The position numbers were made by a program, and so were the translations under genes. From Luteitalea sp. (GTDB lineage: Bacteria; Acidobacteriota; Vicinamibacteria; Vicinamibacterales; Vicinamibacteraceae): a DNA stretch of 64,000 nt. The notes beneath the pieces were generated by a model. The model was not told the origin of the DNA, did no database searches, and saw nothing but the letters and a program-made list of their open reading frames with translations. The DNA lies in contig WHTT01000005.1 of the NCBI GenBank assembly GCA_009377605.1, positions 1 through 64,000 on the forward strand, read 5' to 3'. This document shows, piece by piece, positions 43,564 through 52,355 of this stretch; positions within the stretch are counted from its first letter, which is position 1; each line of letters starts with the position of its first letter.

Positions 43564-46071
43564 ATGACGCGCACCATCTCTTTCCTGGCGGCGCTGCTCC
43601 TCGCCGCGTCGAGTGCGGGAGCGCAACAGACTCCGGCGCAGCCGCAGAATCAAGCGCCGGCGCCGTCCGAGCAGGAACCGGCCCCACCTCCACCCGCTCC
43701 GTCGCCACAGCCAGCGCAGCCATCCGAGCCGGCGTCGCAGGCGCCCCAGCCGGCACCGCAAGAGCCAGCACCCTCGGAGCAACCACCCGGAGAGGAACAA
43801 GCCCCCGCGGTCGATTCAGCGGGCGCGCCGATCCAAGAGCTGCCGTGGGCGGTTCGCAGGTATCGATACGACAAAGGGACGCGGAAGGGCGCGTATCTCC
43901 ACGCGATCGGCAACGTCGAGATCGAGCAAAACGACGGCCAGCGTTTCTTTGCGGACGAAGTCGAGCATTGGGCGGACACAGGCAAGATCATCGCCGTCGG
44001 CAATGTGGTGGCGAGCGGACCGGATCACCGGATTGCGGCAGATCGCCTCGATTACGACTCGAAGACCAGAACCGGCACGTTCTTCAACGCGTATGGCTCC
44101 GCCTCGCTGGGAGACCACGTCGAGAAGAGCTACTTCGGCACGCAGGAGCCAGACGCGTACTTCTATGGGGTGGAGATCTCGAAGATTGGGCCGAAGCGCT
44201 ACCGCGTGCGGAAGGGCGGCTTCACGAGCTGTGTGCAACCGACGCCACGCTGGGAGCTGGTGTCGACCACTGCCATCATCGAGCTCGACGACTACGCCGT
44301 GCTGACCAATGCTCTCCTCAAGGTCAAGGGCGTGCCGGCGTTCTATCTGCCGATCATGTACTATCCCATTCAAGACGACGACCGCGCGACCGGGTTCCTC
44401 ATCCCCGTCTACGGCGCCTCGACGCTGCGCGGGCAGAGCGTGAGCAATGCGTTCTTCTGGGCCATCAACCGGAGCCAGGATGCGACCATCCTCCACGACT
44501 GGTTCAGTAAAGCCGGCCAGGGGGTGGGCGGCGAATATCGGTATGTCTCGGGAGCAGGCTCTCAAGGCCAGGTGAGCACGTATCTGCTCGACGGCAAAGA
44601 GACCGTGTACGGAGACTACGTGCAGCCGGCGCGCCGGAGCTTCGACGTCCGCGCCACGGCGACGCAGGCCATGCCGGCGGGTCTGACGGCGCAGGCCAAC
44701 GTCAACTTCTTCTCGGACATTGCCACGCAGCAGCTCTACCAGCAAGACGTCTACTCCGCCTCACAGCGCTCCCGCACCATCTCCGGGCGCCTGTCCGGCT
44801 CCTGGGGAGTCCATAACACCAGCGCATCGTACGAGTCCACGGACATCTTCTACGGGGAGACGAATTACAGCCGCTACGGCGCCGTGCCGCGCCTGCAGTA
44901 CCGCTTCTCCAACCAGCAGCTCGGGTCGGCGCCGGTCTTCGTCACGCTGCCGATCGAGTTCGCCGGCGTGCTGCGGCGTGACGTCAACACGCGTACCGAG
45001 GTCGACAGGGACCGCGGCCTCAACCGCATCGACCTGAGCCCCTCGGTCAACGTGCCGTTCCCCAATTGGTCGTTTCTCAACATAACGTCGACCGCCACGC
45101 TGCACAACACCCGGTACTCGGAGCGGATGATCGACAGTAACGGCGACGGGTCACTCGACGAGCAGGCAGAACAGTCGGTCACACGGCGATACTGGCAACT
45201 GGGGACGCGACTCGTCGGTCCCATCTTCAGCAAGATCTGGGATACGGGCAACAGTCGTTTCAAGCACGTGATCGAGCCGAGCATCCACATTCAGCGTCTG
45301 ACCAGCGTCGATGAAGAGATCAGTTCAGCCATCCCGCGCATCGAGCACTCCCACTTTCTCATCACCGGCACGACCAACACGCGGTACGGTGTCACGAACC
45401 GCTTCTTGCGCAAACCAAACGACAATCCATCGGCCCAGGCGCGGGAGGTGCTGAGCGTCTCCCTGTCACAAACGCACTACTCGAACCCGGAGGGCCGGCG
45501 TACGGACTACCAAGGGTGCCCGAGTTGCTTCTACACGGATGTTGCGGGTCTAGAGCTGAACTACTCGCCCATTCAGCTCGAGGTCACGGCGAACCCGACC
45601 GAGCGCACCAGCGCGCGGCTGCGCCTCGAGTACGACTCGATACTCGGCACGTTGCCCTCGCTGAACGCAAATGGCAAGGCGCAGCTCACGCGCTGGGTCA
45701 GCGTGGATGCCGGGTGGAGCCAGCGGAGCTACATCACCAACCCCCTCGCCTCGGACAAATTCATCAACACCACCACGAACGTGCAGGAACCTAACGGTCG
45801 ATACGGGGGTCGTTACAGCTTCTTTTACGATCTCCGCCGCTCGACGCTGGTCGAGAATCGCTTCCTGGCGTTCTACAACGCCCAATGCTGTGGAATTGCC
45901 GTTGAATACCAAACGTACAACTACCCCGTCCTCGGGGCGTCGCTCATCCCGCAGGATCGGCGATTCAACATCTCGTTCACGCTGGCCGGTATCGGAACGT
46001 TCTCCAATTTCCTCGGCGCGTTCGGGGGCGGGGGAACGACGGGGTCCAGCGGATATGGGAGAAGCTACTAG
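43564..46071 (+). CDS. lptD: LPS-assembly protein LptD
   Basis: An 835-residue outer-membrane protein that inserts lipopolysaccharide into the outer leaflet. Signal peptide MTRTISFLAALLLAASSAGA, then an unusual Pro/Gln/Glu-rich linker (about 20-88), then the periplasmic OstA/LptA-like domain (GNVEIEQNDGQRFFADEVEH, GNVVASGPDHRIAADRLDYD) and a long barrel with the conserved LPIMYYPIQDDDRATGFLIP block. The Pro-rich linker is longer than usual. ATG 43564 was chosen over a TTG one codon earlier. The TAG stop gives its final G to the first octamer of array C. Confidence 0.9.
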   Translation: MTRTISFLAALLLAASSAGAQQTPAQPQNQAPAPSEQEPAPPPPAPSPQPAQPSEPASQAPQPAPQEPAPSEQPPGEEQAPAVDSAGAPIQELPWAVRRYRYDKGTRKGAYLHAIGNVEIEQNDGQRFFADEVEHWADTGKIIAVGNVVASGPDHRIAADRLDYDSKTRTGTFFNAYGSASLGDHVEKSYFGTQEPDAYFYGVEISKIGPKRYRVRKGGFTSCVQPTPRWELVSTTAIIELDDYAVLTNALLKVKGVPAFYLPIMYYPIQDDDRATGFLIPVYGASTLRGQSVSNAFFWAINRSQDATILHDWFSKAGQGVGGEYRYVSGAGSQGQVSTYLLDGKETVYGDYVQPARRSFDVRATATQAMPAGLTAQANVNFFSDIATQQLYQQDVYSASQRSRTISGRLSGSWGVHNTSASYESTDIFYGETNYSRYGAVPRLQYRFSNQQLGSAPVFVTLPIEFAGVLRRDVNTRTEVDRDRGLNRIDLSPSVNVPFPNWSFLNITSTATLHNTRYSERMIDSNGDGSLDEQAEQSVTRRYWQLGTRLVGPIFSKIWDTGNSRFKHVIEPSIHIQRLTSVDEEISSAIPRIEHSHFLITGTTNTRYGVTNRFLRKPNDNPSAQAREVLSVSLSQTHYSNPEGRRTDYQGCPSCFYTDVAGLELNYSPIQLEVTANPTERTSARLRLEYDSILGTLPSLNANGKAQLTRWVSVDAGWSQRSYITNPLASDKFINTTTNVQEPNGRYGGRYSFFYDLRRSTLVENRFLAFYNAQCCGIAVEYQTYNYPVLGASLIPQDRRFNISFTLAGIGTFSNFLGAFGGGGTTGSSGYGRSY

Positions 46072-46200
46072 GTGAGGGGGTGACAGGGTGACAAGGTGAC
46101 GGGGTAGCGCGAGGCCTACGGTCAACGGAGCAGGCCCGACGCGATCGCAGAATCACCCATTCACCGTGTCACCCCATCACCCAGTCACCTTGTCACCCGC
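46071..46200. repeat. Paired inverted octamer array C (GGTGA + 3 variable bases)
   Basis: Left arm: GGTGAGGG, GGTGACAG, GGTGACAA, GGTGACGG and degenerate GGTAGCGC in exact 8-base register from 46071 to 46110. Right arm: TCACCCAT, TCACCGTG, TCACCCCA, TCACCCAG, TCACCTTG, TCACCCGC in exact register from 46153 to 46200. The unit is five fixed bases plus three free ones. The loop is about 42 bases. It fills the lptD-rfbB gap completely, from the last base of the lptD stop to 15 bases before the rfbB ATG. Confidence 0.9.
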
Positions 46201-46215
46201 GTTACGGAGCTTCAA

Positions 46216-47253
46216 ATGACTCACGTGCTAGTCACCGGCGGTGCCGGGTTCATCGGCAGCAACTTCGTAAAGCACATCTTGGCGGCGCGCCCTGACTGGC
46301 GTGTTACCACGCTCGACAAGCTCACTTACGCAGGACGGCTCGAGAACTTGAAGGAGGCAGTGGATTCACCGCGGCACAGGTTCGTGGAGGGCGACATCTG
46401 CGACCGTGACACCAGCGCACCGCTCGTTCAGGACGCGGACTACGTGGTTCACTTCGCCGCGGAGACGCACGTGGACCGCTCGATTCTCAGCGCCGGTGAA
46501 TTCATCAACACGGACGTGTTCGGCACGTTCGTCCTGCTCGAAGCGGCGCGCCAGGCTCCACGACTGAAACGCTTCGTTCAGATCTCGACCGATGAAGTGT
46601 ACGGAAGCGTGCCGGAAGGGGCCAGTCGCGAGACCGACGAGATCAAGCCGCGCAATCCGTACTCGGCGAGCAAGGCGGGGGCGGACCGCCTCGCCTACAG
46701 CTATTGGGCCACCTATCAGGTACCCGTCATCGTGACGCGCGCGTCGAACAACTACGGGCCAAATCAATTCCCCGAAAAGGTGATCCCGCTCTTCATCACG
46801 AACGCGCTCGATGATCTGAAAGTGCCGCTGTACGGTGACGGTCAGAACATCCGTGACTGGCTACACGTGCGCGATCACTGCGCCGCGCTCGACCTGCTGC
46901 TCGACAAGAGCTCGCCTGGCGAGGTCTACAACATCGGAGGGGGCAACGAAGTCAGGAACCTCGATCTGACGCACGAGATCCTGGCCCTTGTCGGGAAGCC
47001 GTCGTCGCTCATCCAGCCCGTTACGGACCGCCTTGGCCACGACCGCCGCTACTCGCTCGACACCACCAAGATCCGTGCCCTCGGCTGGACACCGGCACAG
47101 ACCTTTGCGGATGGCCTCGCGGAGACCGTGGAGTGGTACAAGCAGAACGAGTGGTGGTGGCGTCCCATCAAGGAACAGGACCCAGCGTTTCGCGATTACT
47201 ACAAGCAGCAGTATGTGGACAGGGGCAAGGGGTCCAGGGATCTAGGGATCTAG
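46216..47253 (+). CDS. rfbB: dTDP-glucose 4,6-dehydratase
   Basis: A 345-residue short-chain dehydrogenase family enzyme converting dTDP-glucose to the 4-keto-6-deoxy sugar, the precursor of rhamnose and related surface sugars. It has the NAD site GGAGFIG (residues 8-14), TDEVYGS, and the catalytic YSASK. The body ends with FRDYYKQQYVD as in the family. The last nine residues (GKGSRDLGI) are encoded by the left arm of octamer array D, an added tail. It sits next to lptD and an Rmd-like enzyme, so it belongs to envelope polysaccharide synthesis. Confidence 0.95.
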   Translation: MTHVLVTGGAGFIGSNFVKHILAARPDWRVTTLDKLTYAGRLENLKEAVDSPRHRFVEGDICDRDTSAPLVQDADYVVHFAAETHVDRSILSAGEFINTDVFGTFVLLEAARQAPRLKRFVQISTDEVYGSVPEGASRETDEIKPRNPYSASKAGADRLAYSYWATYQVPVIVTRASNNYGPNQFPEKVIPLFITNALDDLKVPLYGDGQNIRDWLHVRDHCAALDLLLDKSSPGEVYNIGGGNEVRNLDLTHEILALVGKPSSLIQPVTDRLGHDRRYSLDTTKIRALGWTPAQTFADGLAETVEWYKQNEWWWRPIKEQDPAFRDYYKQQYVDRGKGSRDLGI

Positions 47254-47337
47254 GGATCTAGGGGGGCTACGGTAGAGGCCTCCGGCTCGCCCTCGACCCC
47301 TTGATCCCTTAGTCCTTGATCCCTTGCCCCTTCGACC
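47222..47337. repeat. Paired inverted octamer array D, overlapping the rfbB C-terminus
   Basis: Left arm in 8-base register from 47222: GGGGCAAG, GGGTCCAG, GGATCTAG three times, GGGGGCTA. Right arm from 47291: CCTCGACC, CCTTGATC, CCTTAGTC, CTTGATC (7 bases), CCTTGCCC, CTTCGACC. The loop is about 21 bases. The left arm is translated as the end of RfbB and carries its stop. The GGATCTAG unit is the same as in array B 27 kb away. Confidence 0.88.
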
Positions 47338-47371
47338 TTTCACCTTCGCTGCGTACTACCCGGAGCAAAAA

Positions 47372-48322
47372 GTGTCCGACCGTCCTGTGCTCGTCACCGG
47401 TGCGGCTGGCTTCGCCGGCAGCCACCTGCTCGACCTCCTCATCCGCGACGGCCGGCCCATCGTGGGCTGGTATCGCCCCGGCAGTGACGAGCCCCGCACA
47501 GCAAGAGATGGCGTCACTTGGCGCGCCGTCGAGCTACTGGATGGAAAAGCCGTACAACGCGCGCTTGCCGACATGAGCCCGTCGGCCCTTTATCATTTGG
47601 CTGGCGCTGCCCACCAGGCGAGCTCGTGGCAGGAGAGCGACACCGCGCTTGCCCTCAACGTCCGTGCCACTCATCACCTCCTCGAGGTGCTGCGGCGACG
47701 GTCGCCTGGCACCCGAGTGCTGGTGACCGGCTCGGCAGCGGTGTATCGACCGGCGGCTGTGCCACTCGAAGAGGATGCACCGCTCGCCCCCACGAGCCCC
47801 TACGGTCTCTCGAAGCTCGCCCAGGAGCTGCTGGCGCTGCGCGCGGCACACGACGACAAGCTCGAGGTGATCGTCACCAGATCTTTCAATCACATCGGAC
47901 CGGGTCAGAGCCCCCAATACTTCGCATCGAGCTTTGCGCTGCAGCTCGCGCGCATCGAAGCCGGTCTCGAAGCTCCAGTCATCTCGGTGGGCAATCTCGA
48001 ACCGCAACGCGACTTGACGGATGTGCGGGACACTGTGCAAGCGTACAAGCGACTCATGGCGCACGGCCGTCCAGGCACGACCTACAACGTGTGCAGCGGT
48101 CATGCGTACGCCATCGGCGATGTCCTCGGCGAGCTTCGGCGGCACGCCACGCGCGAAATCGAGGTACGCGTCGACACAACACGGCTGCGCCCGACCGATC
48201 AGGCGCTGCTCGTCGGCAATCCGGCTCGCCTCACCACCGACACCGGCTGGCGACCTGAAATCCCCCTCTCCCAAACACTTGCCGATCTCCTCGCCTGGCA
48301 TCGGGCGCGGCTCACGCAGTGA
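47372..48322 (+). CDS. NAD(P)-dependent sugar epimerase/reductase, Rmd-like (GDP-4-keto-6-deoxymannose reductase)
   Basis: A 316-residue extended short-chain dehydrogenase. NAD(P) site VTGAAGFAGSH, catalytic YGLSK, and the RSFNHIGPGQSPQYFASSFA block that is characteristic of GDP-4-keto-6-deoxy-D-mannose reductase and GDP-mannose dehydratase relatives. It probably reduces or dehydrates a nucleotide sugar for surface glycans alongside RfbB. GTG 47372 was chosen because GGAG lies 7 bases upstream; the frame is open further into array D but that part is repeat. Convergent with the kinase gene 11 bases away. Confidence 0.82.
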   Translation: MSDRPVLVTGAAGFAGSHLLDLLIRDGRPIVGWYRPGSDEPRTARDGVTWRAVELLDGKAVQRALADMSPSALYHLAGAAHQASSWQESDTALALNVRATHHLLEVLRRRSPGTRVLVTGSAAVYRPAAVPLEEDAPLAPTSPYGLSKLAQELLALRAAHDDKLEVIVTRSFNHIGPGQSPQYFASSFALQLARIEAGLEAPVISVGNLEPQRDLTDVRDTVQAYKRLMAHGRPGTTYNVCSGHAYAIGDVLGELRRHATREIEVRVDTTRLRPTDQALLVGNPARLTTDTGWRPEIPLSQTLADLLAWHRARLTQ

Positions 48323-48332
48323 TCACTGATCG

Positions 48333-51251
48333 TTACCGCCCCTCCCAGTTGAGGACGACCGTCACCGGAAGCGGCAGCGAGCCCTCGCGCGGTGCGTTGA
48401 GCACGAACTGCTGGCCGTCGGGAAACGCGGCGTAATGGTACCGAAGGTCCCATCCACGGAACGCGAGCTCGAAGAGGGGCGTTGGCGATCCCACGCGGGG
48501 CGTCTCGCCGGAGAGATCAATCGGCGCCGCCATGAGCATCCGGTCCGCGCCGTGGTAATAGAGCTCCTGCCCATCTGCGCGCCACTGCGGCTGGCGGCCG
48601 TATGACGGAGAGACGCGCCAGCGTTGGCCAGTGGTGCGATCGACCTCCTCGAAGAAGACGAAGCGATCTCCCGAGTCGCGCGATGAGTAGGCCAGGAATT
48701 GGCCATCCGGCGAAAATCTCGGCTCATCGTCCGCGTGCGAGGTGCGATGGAAGAGGGTCTGGCGACCCTGAGCTTGCTGAAGGGTCGAAGGGTCAGGGTC
48801 GCCCTGAGCTTGCCGAAGGGCGGCAGGCGCAGGCCCGGCCAGCAGGTCGAGTAAGTGGATATCCCAGGATGTCTCGTGCCCGAGTTGCTGGAACGCCAAC
48901 CATCGACCATCGGAGGACACGTGGAAGGGCTGCGCCTCGGCCCGAAACTCGAACATCTCCGTCGCCGCCCCATTGCCGTCGGCGGTCTTCCGCAACAGTC
49001 GTGCGCGTCCCTCACCATGGGCGACAAACAGCAGCTGCCGATCGTCCGGAGACCATATCGGGCAGGTCTCATCGTCCGGCCCCCACGTGATTTGTGTGCG
49101 GCCGCCGCTCTCGATGTGGACGACCCAGATGTCGGTCGTGCCGGCGGCGGCATCGCGCTCTTCGTACGCGAGCCGGGTACCATCATGCGAGAGCGCAATG
49201 TCGCGGAATTCCCCCGGCCCACCGAGGACGCGGGCGGTGCGACCGGTCCGATCGACAATGCGGAGCTCGCGATCCACTTGGCGGCCGCCGCGATACGCGA
49301 CGACGCCTTTGGGCGATACCGAGTACTCAGCGTGAAATTGCTGGTACGGGCTCGGATCGAGACGGTGGCCGATCTGGGTGGGCGCTCCGGTGAGCCGCCC
49401 GCGCTCGATATCGAGCGGGTGCGCGTAAAGCACACCCTGCTTCAAGTAAAACAGGGTGTCGTCGGTCGCATGGGCGTTCGCGTCGCTGTCGACGAGGGCC
49501 TGATCGGTCGTGCTGTCGAAGCGCGCGAAGTAGATGGCCCGCTGGGCCCCGCCTTCCTTTTGCGCAGAGTAGATGAAGCCACGTCCCGATGGCAGCACGA
49601 CCGGCCACCTGAGCTCATCGAGTCCATTCGCACCGGCGGTCCGGAGCGCCTGTGGAGCGCCGCCGTACGCCGGGACGCGATAGATTGTCTCGCCGAGCTG
49701 ACCAGCGAACACAATCGCGTTGCTGGGTCCCCATGAGCCGCCGAGCGCGCGCGGTGCGTCGCACAGAACGACCGGCTCTCCGCCGTTGGCAGGAGCCTTC
49801 CACAGCCGCCCCGACTTGAAGAACGCGATGTACCGGTTATCGGGCGACCAGAACGGATCGACACCGCCACTGGAGTTGTGAACCTCGGTCGCCTGCACGC
49901 CGCTCAGGGCGCGTATCCAAAGCCGCCCCTGACTCTCGAACGCGAGCCGCGTACCGTCCGGTGAGATCGCGAGGCTATCGAACTCGCCACCAGGGGGCGG
50001 ATAGACCGTAAACGCGATTCGCGGCAACGGACCAATGTCACCGCGCGCAGGCCCGCGGAGGGCGCGCCAGGCGAACGTGAGGAGCACCAGGAGGACCAGC
50101 ACGCCCGCCAGCCACAGCCAGCGCGGCGCGTCGTACCAGCGCGTACGCGTCGTGGCCGGTCGCGCGCGGCCTTGCCCGCCGCTGATGAAGCCCGTCAGGG
50201 CGAGCTCGAGCTCACCCACGCTTCCGAAGCGCTTCGCAGCGTCTGCGGAAAGGGCGCGCTCGACGATGTGAACGAACCCTGCGGGCAGGTTGGAGCGTTC
50301 GTCGCGCAGGCGCCTGGCCGCACCCGTCTCATGCGCCTGCCGCACGTCATCGATCGATCGCGCCGCGATTGGGGCCTTGCCGGTCACAAGGCGGAAGAGC
50401 ATCACGCCGACGCTGTAGACGTCGCTCTGCACTGACGCGGCAGCGCCACGAAAGAGCTCGGGCGCCATGTACAACGGCGTGCCGGCGAGATCCGCTACCT
50501 CGACGCCGCCTGGTAGCGGCCGCTCGCGCCCTGCGCCGAAGTCCATCAAGACGATGCGGCCATCGCGCCTGTCGCGCATGACGTTTTGCGCCTTGATGTC
50601 CCGGTGCAACAGCCCAGCGCCATGGACAGCGGCCAGCGCCTCGCACACGTCGAGGCCCACGAGGGCCGCCTCGCGCGCGCTCAGCCGGCCGCGCTGCCGA
50701 AGGCCCGCTTCGAGTGTCTGGCCTTCCACCAGCTCCATCCACAGACCGACGAACCCGTCCATGCGCGCCGCCCCGTAAATGGTGACCACACTGGGATGGT
50801 TGATACGCGCCATCAACCGGGCTTCCTGGATGACACCCTCCGCGTAGCTCCGATCCGCAAGATCGGGGATCAACTTCAGCGCGACCTCTCGATCCAGGCG
50901 GGAGTCCCAGGCGCGAAACACCACGCCGTAGGCCCCGTGGCCGAGCACCTCGCGCAGCTGGAGATGCGCCCATGTCTTGCGCGGCAGCAGGGTTCTAGCC
51001 GGGAGTGGACCGGCGTGCGGCGTCGGGCCCGCCGACGAGGTCAGGTCGATCTCCGCCTCGTTGCGACCCTGGCCATCCACAGGCGCGTCGCGATGGACGC
51101 CGGCAATCTCGGCAATCAGCCGAAGCTGGCGGAGGAGATGGCGCGTCTTCTGGCTGCTGGTGCGGGAATCGACGGCGGACCAGTCGACGGCCTGGCCGTC
51201 GGAGACGGCTTCGGCCACCGAGTCGAGCAGGGCTTTCGGGTCGAGTGTCAC
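48333..51251 (-). CDS. Ser/Thr protein kinase with C-terminal TolB/PD40 beta-propeller
   Basis: A 972-residue membrane receptor kinase. The cytoplasmic kinase domain (about 100-355) has the glycine loop GHGAYGVV, Lys126, HRDIKAQN (HRD 216-218) and DFG (237-239), so it should be active. One transmembrane helix lies at about 378-397 (LWLAGVLVLLVLLTFAW). The extracytoplasmic part is a propeller with repeats such as ISPDGTRLAFES, WSPDNRYIAFFK and WSPDDRQLLFVA. This layout is typical of Acidobacteriota. Residues about 806-829 are encoded by two REP-type repeats inserted in frame (48766-48820). Start is GTG at 51249-51251 without a clear ribosome site. Confidence 0.92.
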   Translation of the reverse strand: MTLDPKALLDSVAEAVSDGQAVDWSAVDSRTSSQKTRHLLRQLRLIAEIAGVHRDAPVDGQGRNEAEIDLTSSAGPTPHAGPLPARTLLPRKTWAHLQLREVLGHGAYGVVFRAWDSRLDREVALKLIPDLADRSYAEGVIQEARLMARINHPSVVTIYGAARMDGFVGLWMELVEGQTLEAGLRQRGRLSAREAALVGLDVCEALAAVHGAGLLHRDIKAQNVMRDRRDGRIVLMDFGAGRERPLPGGVEVADLAGTPLYMAPELFRGAAASVQSDVYSVGVMLFRLVTGKAPIAARSIDDVRQAHETGAARRLRDERSNLPAGFVHIVERALSADAAKRFGSVGELELALTGFISGGQGRARPATTRTRWYDAPRWLWLAGVLVLLVLLTFAWRALRGPARGDIGPLPRIAFTVYPPPGGEFDSLAISPDGTRLAFESQGRLWIRALSGVQATEVHNSSGGVDPFWSPDNRYIAFFKSGRLWKAPANGGEPVVLCDAPRALGGSWGPSNAIVFAGQLGETIYRVPAYGGAPQALRTAGANGLDELRWPVVLPSGRGFIYSAQKEGGAQRAIYFARFDSTTDQALVDSDANAHATDDTLFYLKQGVLYAHPLDIERGRLTGAPTQIGHRLDPSPYQQFHAEYSVSPKGVVAYRGGRQVDRELRIVDRTGRTARVLGGPGEFRDIALSHDGTRLAYEERDAAAGTTDIWVVHIESGGRTQITWGPDDETCPIWSPDDRQLLFVAHGEGRARLLRKTADGNGAATEMFEFRAEAQPFHVSSDGRWLAFQQLGHETSWDIHLLDLLAGPAPAALRQAQGDPDPSTLQQAQGRQTLFHRTSHADDEPRFSPDGQFLAYSSRDSGDRFVFFEEVDRTTGQRWRVSPSYGRQPQWRADGQELYYHGADRMLMAAPIDLSGETPRVGSPTPLFELAFRGWDLRYHYAAFPDGQQFVLNAPREGSLPLPVTVVLNWEGR
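48766..48820. repeat. In-frame REP pair inside the kinase gene
   Basis: CCCTGAGCTTGCTGAAGGG (48766-48784) and CCCTGAGCTTGCCGAAGGG (48802-48820), 36 bases apart. Translated on the minus strand they give LRQAQGDPDPST then LQQAQG. CCCTGAGCnnnnCGAAGGG palindromes are, from general knowledge, widespread REP-type sequences. The 36-base spacing keeps the frame. Confidence 0.8.
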
Positions 51252-51327
51252 TGACGGGAGACGACAAGTCTAACCCGAGACGTTGGAATTTCACGCCCCT
51301 CGAGCGATGGTAAGGCGGGCGCGCCGA

Positions 51328-51353
51328 GGCCGCCTCGGCGAGGCGGCCCTACC
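51328..51353. repeat. REP-like palindrome, family 1
   Basis: GGCCGCCTCG-G-CGAGGCGGCC at 51328-51348 plus CTACC, 5 bases from the htpX stop, in the gap between the kinase start and htpX. A short GGGCGCGCC word precedes it. Confidence 0.75.
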
Positions 51354-51357
51354 AGGA

Positions 51358-52197
51358 TCACGGGGTCAGCCGGGTCAGCGCCTCGATTCGCGCGGCGGTG
51401 GGCGGATGCGTGCTGAACAACGAAAAGAGCCCGGAGACCGACAACGGCTTGACGATGAACATGTGCGCAGTAGCCGGATTCGCATCGAGCGGTACGCGCC
51501 GCGAGGCGCTTTCCAGCTTGCGCAATGCCTGCGCCAGCCCATATGGGCTGCCCGCAATTGCCGCGCCGCCAGCATCTGCGGCGAACTCACGTGAGCGCGA
51601 GATGGCGGCCTGGATGAGCATCGCCGCCAGCGGCGCCACGATCACGGCCGCAAGCAGCCCGAGCGGGTTGCCACCGCGGTCGTCACCGCGGCCGCCATAG
51701 CCAAAGATGGCGGCAAAGCGTGCCATCTGGGCGACGAACATGATGGTGGCCGCAAGTGTCGCCGCGATCGAGCTGATCAAGATGTCCCGGTGCTTGACGT
51801 GTGCGAGCTCGTGGGCCATCACGCCCTCCAGCTCCTGCTCGTCGAGCAAATGGAGAACACCCTCGGTGGCGGCAACCGCCGCATGCTGCGGGTTGCGGCC
51901 GGTCGCAAACGCGTTGGGCGAGTAGTCCGGTATGACGTAGACGCGTGGCATGGGCATGCCGGCGCGCTGAGTCAAGCGTCGGACGACCTGCGACAACGGA
52001 TGCTCGGGACCGACTTCCTTCGCTCGGTACATCCGCAACACGATTCGGTCGGAGAACCAGTACGATCCGAAGTTCATGGCAACCGCCAACACGAAGGCAA
52101 TCACCAGACCGCCCGACCCTCCGAGCCATTGACCCAGCAGCAGCAAAAGCCCGCTCAGAGCACCAAGAAGGAAAGCTGTCTTCACCACGTTCGTCAT
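51358..52197 (-). CDS. htpX: Membrane zinc metalloprotease HtpX (M48 family)
   Basis: A 279-residue inner-membrane protease for misfolded membrane proteins. Two N-terminal helices (about 8-28, 32-48), zinc motif HELAHVKH (His129, Glu130, His133), two further helices and the third ligand Glu in [10 protein letters not shown]. It ends [12 protein letters not shown], the usual M48 C-terminus. Length and order are normal. Divergent from the gene at 52356. Confidence 0.95.
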   Translation of the reverse strand: MTNVVKTAFLLGALSGLLLLLGQWLGGSGGLVIAFVLAVAMNFGSYWFSDRIVLRMYRAKEVGPEHPLSQVVRRLTQRAGMPMPRVYVIPDYSPNAFATGRNPQHAAVAATEGVLHLLDEQELEGVMAHELAHVKHRDILISSIAATLAATIMFVAQMARFAAIFGYGGRGDDRGGNPLGLLAAVIVAPLAAMLIQAAISRSREFAADAGGAAIAGSPYGLAQALRKLESASRRVPLDANPATAHMFIVKPLSVSGLFSLFSTHPPTAARIEALTRLTP

Positions 52198-52227
52198 GCT
52201 GTTCCTATTTTACGGCGAAACCGGCCG

Positions 52228-52355
52228 GGATGTTCTTTCGTCCTTGGTCCTTGGTTCTTGGTTCTTGGTTCTTGGGCTGTGCCCCTCGCCCCTGCTGACC
52301 CCCGACCTGCCGCCGGTTTCCGTTTCCTGATTCCTGATTCCTTTATACTGAGGAA
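52228..52355 (+). promoter_or_regulatory. Spacer with 7-mer runs and a -10 box abutting the start codon
   Basis: Positions 52238-52275 hold a cttggtt / cttgggc heptamer run, and 52325-52345 hold cctgattcctgattcc. TATACT at 52343-52348 ends 7 bases before ATG 52356, so transcription would start at or next to the ATG (leaderless). GAGG lies only 2 bases before the ATG, too close to be a normal ribosome site. No clear -35 was found at the right distance because the heptamer run occupies it. Confidence 0.55.
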
